Assembly: GCA_029834535.1 (NCBI GenBank)
Contig: JAQMWT010000174.1
Location: 17,742-81,741 of the forward strand
DNA from: Chrysophaeum taylorii
Lineage: Eukaryota > Sar > Pelagophyceae > Pelagomonadales > Pelagomonadaceae
Length of the DNA: 64,000 bases
Direction of reading: 5' to 3'
Shown: positions 41,763 to 51,371 of the stretch, piece after piece
How positions within the stretch are numbered: the first letter of the stretch is position 1
Layout of the letters: the number at the start of each line of letters is the position of its first letter
Notes under the pieces: generated by a model
What the model was told of the DNA's origin: nothing
Seen by the model: the letters and a program-made list of their open reading frames with translations, nothing else
Database searches by the model: none
Made by a program: the position numbers and the translations under genes

Positions 41763-43622
41763 TCAGGGTGTGAAGCTAGTAGTCATGCGCTGTGACTCTA
41801 TGTCAATGCGCTCATCGCTTTGAGATGGGATTGAACCAGATGCTACGACAGTAAGTGCTCCAACTTCATTGAAAAGCATATACTTGTTATCAACCCGAAC
41901 ATACAAATCGTCTGACAGCCGGCCGAAACAACAAAGTATGAGGTTACGCAGCCCTGCACTCTCCCCAAATGTGTCACTTGAGCTCCCGCGACTTGGCAGC
42001 TCTTCGAAAACATTATGGGGGTCCCTGAGGCTGGTCAACTTCCCAGAAAAATCACGGGCGATTCCGGCATTTCGCAAGTCTCCACAATTATCGAGGGGGT
42101 TCCTGACGTGACTCAACACGATGTCCTGGGGTGGTTTGCGCGCAAAACAACGAACGTCACCTTTAAGTCCTAGAGGAAGAGAGCCTGGGGGATGTAAGGC
42201 GTGATGCTTGCTTGTGAGTAGACCGGTCCGGGCCAAGATGCCACGATCCACACAAGTACTACCGAGATGTCCTCTTGTGACATCGTGACAATTAGATGTC
42301 ACAAACTTCGAGTAAAGATTCACAGAATCATCAGTTAAGTAGCGCGACCGGACGGATGCTAACGACTCTAGGCACATTTCTTGCACATAAGTGTCTCGGG
42401 CTTGAGATAAGCTAAGAAGTTCAGAGAGAATATGTGCCATCGTACCACCGCGCGAGTACCCATTTCTTGATAACACTGAAAAAACTTTTCCGTCCATATC
42501 TGACTTTTTGACTGCAGCGTTTTCTTTGGAGTCAATGGAATTGCCTGCATTCTCGTAAGACACACCCATTCCTTCAAATTGAGAAGGGTTGAGTGCGGAG
42601 CCCAGATTTCTTCCTTCGAGTCGCGACATCGTAGCTGACGAAGAAGCCTGCCTCTCGGCACCCTGGCATTCGTTTAACACATGCATCGGGCGATCTCGCG
42701 CAATGCCCACGATGGCATCGAGTTCGTTGTTGACCTGTGCATGACCGCATCAAAGCATGTTTAACTCTATACATCATTAAAACAGGGTAAATATGACGTG
42801 CAGTCAAAACTAAACCCACAGCATGCATGTGCTAGGTCATTAAATAGCGCTGAAATTACAGTCGCAACGACATCACGAGCGAGTGTGTCCTGATACAGGC
42901 CGCGATACGGTCCACAAGACAAGACTGTCCCAATTCCTGCTGTCGCGGCAGTTTCCAAGACTGAATTAACATCACTCGGGTGAAGGTTGTGTTCCCTGAG
43001 GGCTGCTTCGAATTCCTGCCGTGATCTCGCATCGCGAAAATGACAACCAGTCGCGTCGACTTCATCACCACCGTAAGCTAGGATAGACGGATCAGCTGCG
43101 GCACGAGCGTACTCATGGTAATCAGCGAAGCCTTGAGATAAGGAACTCCTTGAGTCGACCCAGCCACTCTCCAACCACGACTGACGGCTTCCTTGGATCT
43201 CCGGCTTGAAAGACGCATCACGACAGTGACCTCGCGAGCCACGGCATCCTGCCCCTTGGGAATCTTGATGCTCCGCATCTCGAGTTCTATCAGGACAAAC
43301 AACTGTTTGACTCCTATGGGACGTGACCGGTAAGAGTTCATGCACCAGCTTGCGAAGTGTGATTTTAGCATCATCTCTTTTCGGTGAAAGACTCCTACGC
43401 GCAATGTCTGCACTCTCACTCTCATGTTTCGCCACGGTTGGCACCGCCACAGCCGTTGCCAATGAAAACTCTTGCCGCCTGCTGTCCGCACCTGTGATCA
43501 TCTTTGAATGACTTGCCACGTTTGAAGTCCACACTACAGCCATATGCCACACAGTCCGTACAATGGAACAGCACGTCTTGGCGGGGGGTAGCTGAGGTTT
43601 CAGAGGATTCTAAATTCACCAA
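41763..43622 (-). CDS. Probable C-terminal exons of the FIG4-like gene
   Basis: Minus-strand frames 43422-43622, 42767-43552 and 41763-42710 follow the FIG4 core without an obvious new start. FIG4 proteins have a long variable, Ser-rich C-terminus. LTDDSVNLYSKFV near 42310 resembles the acidic/Tyr/Phe segment near the FIG4 C-terminus, and FADYHEYARAA near 43130 is another Tyr-rich block. Exact splice sites are not resolvable by eye; several short GT-AG introns are possible. Alternatively the last frame is a separate unknown gene. Confidence 0.45.
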
Positions 43623-43639
43623 CTCATCGCATTATTGCC

Positions 43640-46011
43640 AGCACATGTGCCGTAATAAGCCTAATTGCTGACACTGGTAAGGTGTACTCTCGACATACTG
43701 TTTCTGGCCATCTTGCGATTCAGGGGTGGACAAAGTCGGAAGAGCACGGCGTCTAGGCAGGGGAGCGGTCGAACTCTCCCACTTTTGGCAACTCTCACGC
43801 GCAAGCGTGATTGGCGCGCAGAAATCATACGAAAAGGTTTTGTCAAATCGAGTTAGCTTGTGGGGTCTGTGGATGCGCTCAAACCGCAACTCTCCAAGGT
43901 ACGTGTACACGTTACTGACAACGGCAGATCCCGCGTCTGCACGCTCTGTTTCGAAGACTATTAGAGCACTTCGCCACCAAACCGACAACGCCTATTGCTC
44001 GGAAGTTACGCGGGTGCATAAAATATATCGCTCGATACTACATGAATAAAACAAGAGTCCCAGAGCACGCTGGCTACCACCTCTGCCTGACGCTCACATC
44101 TTCGAACAACCCGCATACGCTTCTCCGAATTCTCTTTGTTCGGCAGGCACTGCCTGTCTGTGCCAACAATCATGTTGTTCCCACTATCTTCGTGCGGTGA
44201 GAATACCAACTCTTCATCAGATGACGAAAGCCAAGGTTCTCGACGAGCTCTCATCGAAAGGGGGGTGCCAATTTGGACATGAAAATTATGCAGGTAGTAG
44301 TCAGACTCTAACTCCCATAGCGGCAGGTCACTAAGATGGCTCTCACTAGGCATATAGTTACCTAAGAAAACATTCATAGCATCTTGTTTGAGGCGATCAG
44401 TAAAAGCATTTGAGTAATATCGTCGTATGGATGTGAGGAGCTCCTTGTGTTTCGTCGTTGCCCCGATGTCGTTGAATTGTTTAGCTGCATGCGTACTTGA
44501 CACGGATGATGCCTGTGGTGATGTGCCCATTTTTTTATGCGCTTCAGAACCCCCGTACTGCAAAGAAATCAAGTCACCAACTGTTGAGTACAGTTCCATC
44601 AGAATAAGTATCATCTGGTTGTTTGACTCAAGTGTGGGTGATTGGCGCGCACCTGCAAACACAAATCCAATAAACAGCACAAAATTTGGCTATTCGACAA
44701 AAAAATGGGCGCTCTCGGTCCACCTGTGGCCGCAAGTATCTTCCCCAGAGCATGCGCCCCAACAGTAAACTGAGCAACATTCGTCCTATCCAGGCAATCG
44801 ATACAATTAGTCCTGAGTACACCACTTTGTTCTAGATGTTGCGATGTCGAACGATGTTTCAGATATTGCAGGTGTTGAGAAATCGAAAAATCATGTAAAC
44901 GTAATTGCTGCCATTTCGAACCAAGGGTTGATCGCAAAGGGTGCACACTCAAATCGCTCCCTTGCGCAGCTCCACGTATTGCCATATTTCGGGGCTTGGA
45001 ACAAAAAAAGTTTGTCTGCCATATGGTCCACCTTGCGACATCATCAAGAGCATCCAAAACGTTTAGGTCACGATGTTTAGACACTTGCGAGAAGTCAAGC
45101 GCACAGTAACGGATCTTGACAATGCCACAGGAGCACAACAGCCGTGGAAACTTGGCATCTACATGGAAACAAGAATAGCCAGCGGCTCTCGCAGTTAAAA
45201 TGGAGGTTGAGGGGTGGGTATCAAGTGTTCTGAACCAACTACTGCTTGCATTCTGACTACTTTCGAAATCCTGATTAACATGCTCAATAGATCGTCGTAA
45301 CTCATGACTGACGATCATCTCCCGTTCACGGCGCTCAGTTTGCTTTGTGAGATCCAGAACAATGACTGGAGCATAATAGCGCTGCAGAAGATCAGCAAAG
45401 TGCAAGCGAGTAGCTGCATAGGTAGGATCCACGCGATGCAAGACAATAGGGGGCTTGGGCATGGTAACAGAAGTTTCCTGGGTCCAAAAGGTGGGAATAG
45501 ATCCTCGCACTTGGACATAGCTCGATAGTATTCCCTCCAACGCGCCTTCCTCGTGAACAATTTGCTCCACTTCGACATCGTTAGCGACTTTCCCCGAGTC
45601 GCTCACTCCTCGTTTTAGATAACGTGTGCCAGCAAAGTAACGGGAGCGTCGTGCAACGAGAGCAACGTTCACAATGCGCCCAAAAAACGAACACTTGCGC
45701 TGCACATACGCTCCGTGTACCAATGGCATGATCCAGACACTTGCGGAAGCCCAGCCAAGAGCCTCCACAAATTCCTTCGTCATGTGTGCATTCCACAAAT
45801 ACATATCCTTAGGTTTCGGATTCGCACCTCGACACGAAGCTGCCAAGGCGGCTGTCATATTGTGCTGCAATGTGCGCGTTAAATCATAAGTGTAGCTGAA
45901 GAAAAAATCCTTCGTCAAATCGATAAATTGGAATAATCCGAGGTATCGTTGTTCAGCAATTTCGCGATGCCTAAGGCTAGCTAACACTTGTCTCACATTG
46001 ACTTCACACTG
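43640..46011 (-). CDS. FIG4: FIG4-like SAC phosphoinositide 5-phosphatase, core exons
   Basis: The only clear cellular gene. FIG4 removes the 5-phosphate of PI(3,5)P2 on endosomal/vacuolar membranes and works with the Vac14-PIKfyve complex. Exon block about 46011-44724 contains DLTKDFFFSYTYDLTR, RYFAGTRYLKRGV, VEVEQIVHEE, SYVQVRGSIP, and the catalytic CX5R loop NCIDCLDRTN (Cys codon 44803-44805). A 71-nt GT-AG intron (44653-44723) rejoins the frame into LISLQYGGS and RRYYSNAFTDRLKQDAMN (to 44042). A 50-nt intron (43992-44041) leads to SVWW and IHRPHKLTRFDKTFSYDF, all typical of FIG4 and not of Sac1. The N-terminal 150 or so residues are not located; a small exon starting at ATG 46118 is possible. 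Confidence 0.85.
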
Positions 46012-46118
46012 GTTTTGTAGGAGCACGTCGGGTTTAACCGACGATTGACATCAGACACGAGTGCTCGGAACAGCGTTTTTTCGTTCGTCGCACTCTTTTC
46101 AGGCTTAACAGGGATCAT

Positions 46119-47040
46119 CTCTGTCGACTTAACCGCGTATATCTGTGGAAGTTAACTATGCAGTGGGCTGCTTCAAGTGGAAACTCAGTCACGCATACAT
46201 TACACCCATCAATTCGACCAACCTTGCGCCTTAAAAACGGGAGTTACGATGTAGAATCATCTGAAGACACTATTCTCACCGCTGGGAGACTATGTGAACA
46301 TAATAGCAATCCAAGAAACGGGGAAAACCAAGCAGACCATACCCAGTTGCAATCTAAAGCATGTGCATTATTGAAGGATTTCAAATACACTAACTCTCGA
46401 CAGGCCGCCTTGAGTCTTATTGCCTTCGCGAGTCACTCAATCTCGACAGTCCACCTTGAGTCTTATTACCTTCATGGATCATCTCCAGCATTTCTTTGAG
46501 CTCGGGTTTGGAATATGAGCACCCATCCTCACTCACCACTTCACCAAGTCTGATTATAATGCATCAGGTTTACTTGACAACGCGCAATTCGATCAAATCA
46601 CAAGCTCACCGTGAGTTGACATTGGCACACGATCTCGTCACTTTCAGCACATGATACCTATCGCCTGCCACTTAAAAAACACAACTTCGCGCAGCACTGC
46701 CCCAACTGAGTCTGACGTTTGTTGCAGCCGATCACATAAAGATGTGAAATTGTCTGGTAGAAGATGAACCTGCCATCTTCCTCACTTACACACGCTTCAA
46801 GTAGTCACGCACTTCTCTAAACCAAATCGCGTGGGTTCACATTTCAAATTCATCCTCAGAGTTCTTCTTACAATGTAGATAATCTCTCTCTCTCTTTCTC
46901 AACGGAACGAATGGACCCTGATGTGCCTACATACTACACTTGTATAAATGACGTACATCTAGACGAACTACTGCTGTGCACGCCCTGACGGATTCGTCCG
47001 CCAGGCGCCCTCGGGCTGTCAACCGCCCGCAAAGGCTGGC
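46119..47040. other. Upstream region of the FIG4-like gene, no gene seen
   Basis: AT-richer DNA with a short CT-repeat (about 46886-46901). It presumably contains the promoter and perhaps missing N-terminal exons of the FIG4-like gene. A 113-codon plus-strand frame (46158-46499) shows no family resemblance. The degraded repeat R coding region begins at 47041. Confidence 0.4.
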
Positions 47041-47640
47041 TTAAGACGCGGCCATATCGACGTCGGAAGCGGCAGAAGACGCAGCGGTGGGCGGGAACGG
47101 TGCGGCGGGCGCGGGCGCGGGAGCGAACGGAGCGGGCGCCGCGGCTTTGGCCGAGGGGTGGAGTGTCCCGAGGAAAGCCTTACGGAGCTCGGCGACTTTC
47201 CTCTGGCGCGTGCCGGGCTTGCCGTCGGTCCTAGGGACTTGGAGCTTGAGGCCCATCAGCTTGGCCCTTCGCACGAGGTCCATCCTTTTTGCCGTCTCGA
47301 TCGACGTTGGCGGCAGCTCCTCGCAAAGGGCCGCGAGGGCATCACGTTGGGCATCTCGGGTGGCCTCCTGAGCAGTAAGCCGTTCGCCCGTCGAAGGCTG
47401 CGGCGCCGAGGGCTTGAACCACGTGACCCTGGCATACTTGTGTTCGAAGTGGTCGAGGAAGACGTCGAGCTTCTTCCAGCCGATCTCGACGTAGTTGACC
47501 GGCCGCTACAGCTGCTCACCGCCGTTCAGCTGATTCTTGAACTTCATGACAAGCCGATTCTTGATATTCTCGCGGGCGTACTTTTGCTTCTCCCTCCTCG
47601 CGCCCTCCTCGTGCCCTCCTCGTGTATCTGGCAGCTGTCA
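47041..47640 (-). pseudogene. Remnant of an unknown basic protein in repeat R (copy 2)
   Basis: A minus-strand frame of about 190 codons: a Glu/Lys/Arg-rich start, KFKNQLNGGEQL, TAG near 47508, NYVEIGWKKLDVFLDHFE, then RRAKLMGLKLQVPRTDGK and an Ala/Pro-rich C-terminus ending at TAA 47041. The TAG is present in both R copies. I do not recognise the family. A basic domain plus a low-complexity tail would fit a DNA-binding or nucleocapsid protein, but this is a guess. Confidence 0.45.
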
Positions 47641-48131
47641 CCACTAACTACTAAACTAAAGGCCGGCCCAATGCATGGGGCGTCGACTATTTAGTCCCAG
47701 CACCGTGGCGCGTGCAATCAGAGTCGCCGGGCGGTCAGAGGGCACGGAGATGGTCTGTCGCCAGTTGTCACGGTCTTGAGCGAGGGAGTACCTTATCTTC
47801 GTGCTTATGTGAAATGTTCGGAGTGCCTTGATGAGACCCGGCCGTACGTGAACTATCTTCGCCTCGTTTTTGAGACCGCGGACACTGTCAACTTCGTCGT
47901 CAACTTCCTTCAACGCCCCCCGGCCATACCTCTTCCCGCTGCGAACGTTCCGGAAGCCAAACGGCCCGTTCGGGAGGCGAACAGGTGCCAACCTACGCCG
48001 GGAGGACCGGTGCCCTCGCAAGGGAGGCGAACAGGTGCCAACCTACGCCGGGAGGACCGATTCCTTCACAAGGAGCGGGTTCAGAAGGCACCGTCCTCCA
48101 TCGCGAAAAGTATGGCGCTATGAGAGACTTA
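47041..48131. repeat. Repeat R, copy 2
   Basis: 47150-48122 matches 1-965 throughout, including the two-unit 50-bp tandem. It then continues TATGGCGCTATGAGAGACTT across the point where copia1 is inserted in copy 1, showing the uninterrupted target. At 48132 it is itself interrupted by the foldback-like element. Confidence 0.85.
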
Positions 48132-48390
48132 AAGGTTGAGTGTACAATCAGGGTAAGGGTCAAGAGCGCGTCATTTATCATCTTTTTTGGCATCGCGTGC
48201 GGCGAGTCGCGAACGACAATGCTCCCACAACCGAAGTCTCTAGACGAAAGGGCCCACAGGTAGCCCGTAAGGAAAGGGGCAAATGAATCCAATCTTCTAG
48301 AGATCCCGTGCCGCGCTTCGTGCCCCTTGGCGGCGCCGAGTCCGTGTTCTGTTTCGGAACGTGCTGACTCAGCAACAAAATCCTTCTTTA

Positions 48391-48455
48391 AACTTCTCAA
48401 AACTTCTCAAAACTTCTCAAAAATTCTCAAAACTTCTCAAAACTTCTCAATACTT
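48391..48455. repeat. AACTTCTCAA minisatellite (left arm)
   Basis: Six to seven imperfect copies of a 10-bp unit with AAA/ATA variants, mirrored by the array at 49433-49600. Confidence 0.9.
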
Positions 48456-48669
48456 CTCTTGTTTTCAACGGTCAAAATGTCTGCCTAGTAAGTAGAACAG
48501 AGCCGTTCAATCGGATAAAGTGGGCCAAATTGTAAAATTGTCAAATTGTCAAAATAGACCTGTGAGGAAGCTATGACACTTACCCCTGTCTACGTATCTT
48601 GTAGAATCGTTTCTTTAGTCGACTCTCCCCCTTTCGTATCACTTTATCATAAGAACGCACAAGTGCAGG

Positions 48670-49400
48670 CCCGTACGTTCACCTAGTCCCAATCTCTAAC
48701 CCCAGTAAAGTTCACCTGCTCCCGTTAATTTCACCTGGTCCGCAAGCTCACCTAGTCCCAATCTCCAACCCCAATAAGTTCGGCGTAAACCCACACCCAC
48801 TCACCCCACTCTCCTTTGAGCTCGTCGCTCTCACCCCCGCCGATCTAAGCTGTTTTGATCCGCACACGCCGCTAGCCTTTGAGTTTACTATAAAACCCCG
48901 AGTAAGCTCACCTGGCCCCAGTAAGTTCACCTGGTCACTAAGTTCACCTAGTCCCAATCTATAACTCCAGTAAGTTCACCTAGTCCAAGTAAGTCCACCT
49001 GGTCCCAGTAAGTTCACCTACAGTGCGCGTGTAGACGCCGGGAGGGGGGCTTATCGGTATTGCGCAGCACGTGTGGGGTAGGGTGGTGTCGTCGACCCAG
49101 AAGAGGATATCCTCGGGGTTGCGATCGACAGAGAGCCACGTAGAGCTGGACGCGGCAGAAGACGGGCTTGGGCAAGAGGATGCCGACCTTGCGGGGCGTC
49201 TGCCCCTGGCTCTTGTTGGTCGTTTGGCGTCGGCGGGGCTTAAGGGATGCTGGTTCGAGGAGCCTCGGTGACACGACGCGATCGATCATGTATCTGGTAC
49301 CGTTGCAGTGGCCGTGCGACGGGTCGAGGTTGCGAAGACTTTAAGCTCGCGATCAAAGTCAGCATGCCGCTGGTTGTCAGGGAGTCGAAAACTCGACTGT
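48670..49400 (-). mobile_element. Helitron remnant Hel-1 (helicase C-terminus and tail)
   Basis: Minus strand encodes HCNGTRYMIDRVV-type and TTNKSQGQTPRKVGIL blocks, then PVFCRVQLYVALCRSQP, the closing motifs of the Helitron Pif1-type helicase. The tail holds tandem variants of AGTTCACCTAGTCCCAA and ends near AAGTGCAGGCC. It lies within the foldback-like element. Rep and helicase N-terminal motifs are absent, so it is dead. Confidence 0.75.
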
Positions 49401-49432
49401 AAAGATTCTACTTACTATATGGACATTTTGGC

Positions 49433-49600
49433 CGTTGAAGACATGAGAAGTACTGAGAAGTATTGAGCAGAATTGAGAAGCTCTGAGAAGTTCTGAGAAG
49501 TTCTGAGAAGTTTTGATAAGTTTTGGGGATTTTTGTTAAGTTTTGAGAATTTTTGAGAAGTTCTGAGAAGTTTTGAGAAGTTTTGAGAAGTCTTGAGAAG
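49433..49600. repeat. TTGAGAAGTT minisatellite (right arm)
   Basis: About sixteen imperfect copies of the 10-bp unit, the reverse complement of the left-arm array and longer than it. Antisense reading gives an artefactual KTSQNFSELL repeat protein, which is not a gene. Confidence 0.9.
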
Positions 49601-49860
49601 TTTAAAGGAGGATTTTGTTGCTGAGTCAGCACGTTCCGAAACAGAACACGGACTCGGCTCCACCAAGGGGCACGAAGCGCGGCACGGAGTTTCTATAATA
49701 TTGGATTCATTTGCCCCTTTCCTTACGGGCTACCTGTGGGCCCTTTCGTCTATAGACTTCGGTTGTGGGGACCTTGTCGCTCGCGACTCGCCGCACGCGA
49801 TGCCAAAAAAGATGATAAATGACGCGCTCTTGATCCTTACCCTGGTTCTACTCTCAAACC

Positions 49861-50024
49861 TTCGAGCAAGGGGTTATTGATAACCCATTTCTTAACCCTT
49901 AACCTGATCGCCGACTGCGGTTGCGATGGAGGACGGTGCCTCATGAATCCTGGGCCTTGCGAGGGCATCCGCCCTCCCGGCGTAGGTTGGCACCTATTCG
50001 CCTCCCGGGCGGGCCGGTTGGCAG
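49861..50024. repeat. Inverted repeat R fragment, left flank of the duplicated gypsy A
   Basis: About 49930-50024 is the reverse complement of R around 815-965 (GTAGGTTGGCACCT, GGGCCGGTTGGC). It ends GGCAG at the LTR. Together with the fragment ending at 6474 (reverse strand: GCAGCCGGAACG) it reconstitutes an uninterrupted R sequence with GCAG duplicated. Confidence 0.7.
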
Positions 50025-50359
50025 TGTGGCAGTAACGCCCATTCCCCCTACTTGCCTGCCTGCCACCTGACTTACCCTGATTGTTGCTCTGGCACTGACC
50101 TTGCAATTATGGGGGGGGTGTCATCTTGACATCCTCGCCTGTACTTCCACTGAACCCAATGTACCGGGCATTTGTATTGCTTTCTTGCTGTCTTCTTGCT
50201 ATTACCCTCATTTTGATTGTCCGATTTTGTGATGGCGTGAGGTATTACGCTGAGATCGGGCGTGTGGTGGTCTCACCCGCGGTTCGGGTTGGGAGAAAGG
50301 GCTGTTGAGGCCCCTGGTCCGGCCAAGAGGGGCGGGTGTCTGAGAGAGAAACCACTACA
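50025..50359 (+). repeat. Gypsy A-type 5' LTR (335 bp)
   Basis: TGTGGCAGTAACGCCC...AACCACTACA, near-identical in inverse orientation to 6475-6810. Followed by TGGTCTCAGAAACGGGA (50361-50377), the primer-binding region seen in gypsy C, so this is a 5' LTR and not a solo LTR. The rest of the element would lie beyond copia2-b, outside the window. Confidence 0.85.
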
Positions 50360-50360
50360 G

Positions 50361-50377
50361 TGGTCTCAGAAACGGGA
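50361..50377 (+). promoter_or_regulatory. Gypsy A primer-binding site
   Basis: TGGTCTCAGAAACGGGA, one base after the LTR end; identical in the gypsy C leader. TGG pairs with the CCA end of a tRNA. The tRNA species is not determined. Confidence 0.55.
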
Positions 50378-50572
50378 TAGAGGTAGAAAATCTGAACTAG
50401 GGTTAGTACCCCCTGTTCTAGGGTTAGTTCACTTGACTTCGCCACCTTTGATTTAAGAAAACGCTGTGTTATTCACACCGGCTGTCCTCGATTAAGAGAC
50501 AGATTCGAGGACAGACTACCACTGTTCTCACACTCTGCTGAAGGGTAACACAGTCGTGATTACTGTTCTCTA
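50378..50572 (+). repeat. copia2-b 5' LTR (195 bp)
   Basis: TAGAGGTAGAAAATCTG...TACTGTTCTCTA; same length as 19970-20164. The ends also match the NA1 and NA2 LTR ends. Confidence 0.85.
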
Positions 50573-50611
50573 GGTATTGGGCACCAGTCCCGGTATCAGC
50601 AGAGTCCCCGG

Positions 50612-50940
50612 TGTGGCGGCAACTCCTGACCGCTAAGGCTTCCCCCCCCCTTCTCTCGAGGCTTGATACCCGTTCAACGGGACACCTTTCCCGATCTTTT
50701 TAGTGACATCATACCTCTCTTTTGTGAGAAGCATTCTCGCTGTATTCTTGTAGTTTCCTTGCTATCATATTCCATCTCTCCATCTTGCTTGGAGGCTTGG
50801 TGAGCGTGAGCAAGGTGTGTGGCGAGCTTATCCGACCCCGCGTCCGTGTTTCCTCGTTCAGTGAGGTCTAGGGCGAGTCGGTGAGTACCCCCTTTGTCAC
50901 CCGGGGGTCGGGGAGGTTTTTTTTTTTCTGTGCCGCCATA
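50612..50940 (+). repeat. Gypsy D 5' LTR (329 bp)
   Basis: TGTGGCGGCAACTCC...TGTGCCGCCATA with a T10 run near its end. The bases after it, CGTGGTGGAGTACACGAG, may include the primer-binding site (TGGTGGAGTAC). Confidence 0.9.
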
Positions 50941-51371
50941 CGTGGTGGAGTACACGAGATCGTGCGACGACATCGGTCGCCGACGAGCGAGTGCTGCCGT
51001 ACGTGTTGTATTACGAGGTCCGGATTTGTACGTGCGCCCTGATCAAGCACACGGAGTTCCATTGGACCGGTTTGCGTTGAGAATATACGCGAACGTTGTT
51101 TGTGTTCGTACGATCCGAGTGACGACGAATACGCGTGCGAGTTGGAAATCGCAGCGCATTCTCCCGGGAATTGATTTTGGTATAGCTGAACGGTGGAAGC
51201 TGTTTAGCGAGTGGGATCGCTACCCACGGGCATTTTTGAATTGCCAGCGGATTGGAATTCCGTGAGTGCTGTTTTTACAGCGACAGATAGCGTTGTTGGA
51301 ATCAACGTGAATTACTTCGAGTGATCGGATCCGGACGTGTTTCGAGATTCTTGATCGAAATTTGATACGGT

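Larger units (their letters stand above)
48132..49860. mobile_element. Foldback-like element with long inverted arms and minisatellites
   Basis: Inverted arms of about 260 bp (48132-48395 and 49600-49860): outer ends AAGGTTGAG.../...CTCAAACC, including GCGCGTCATTTATCATC and CAGCAACAAAATCC in both. Directly inside each arm is a decamer minisatellite, AACTTCTCAA on the left (48391-48455) and its reverse complement TTGAGAAGTT on the right (about 49433-49600), so the symmetry extends inward. The centre carries an inverted Helitron helicase fragment. It sits in repeat R between AGAGACTT and GAGCAAGGGG, which are adjacent at 6189-6205. No transposase is visible. Confidence 0.75.

Noticed and set aside
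46158-46499. 113-codon plus-strand frame upstream of the FIG4-like gene.
   Set aside because: No recognisable domain, no repeat match and ambiguous composition; it overlaps the likely promoter region.
48391-48455. CRISPR-like array.
   Set aside because: Units are contiguous 10-mers with no spacers, in eukaryotic DNA.
49408-49666. Two repetitive proteins encoded by the minisatellite.
   Set aside because: They are translations of a 10-bp array inside a transposon arm, with no independent coding signal.
50025-50359. Solo gypsy LTR.
   Set aside because: It is followed by the primer-binding and leader sequence seen next to the gypsy C 5' LTR, so it is the 5' end of an element interrupted by copia2-b.
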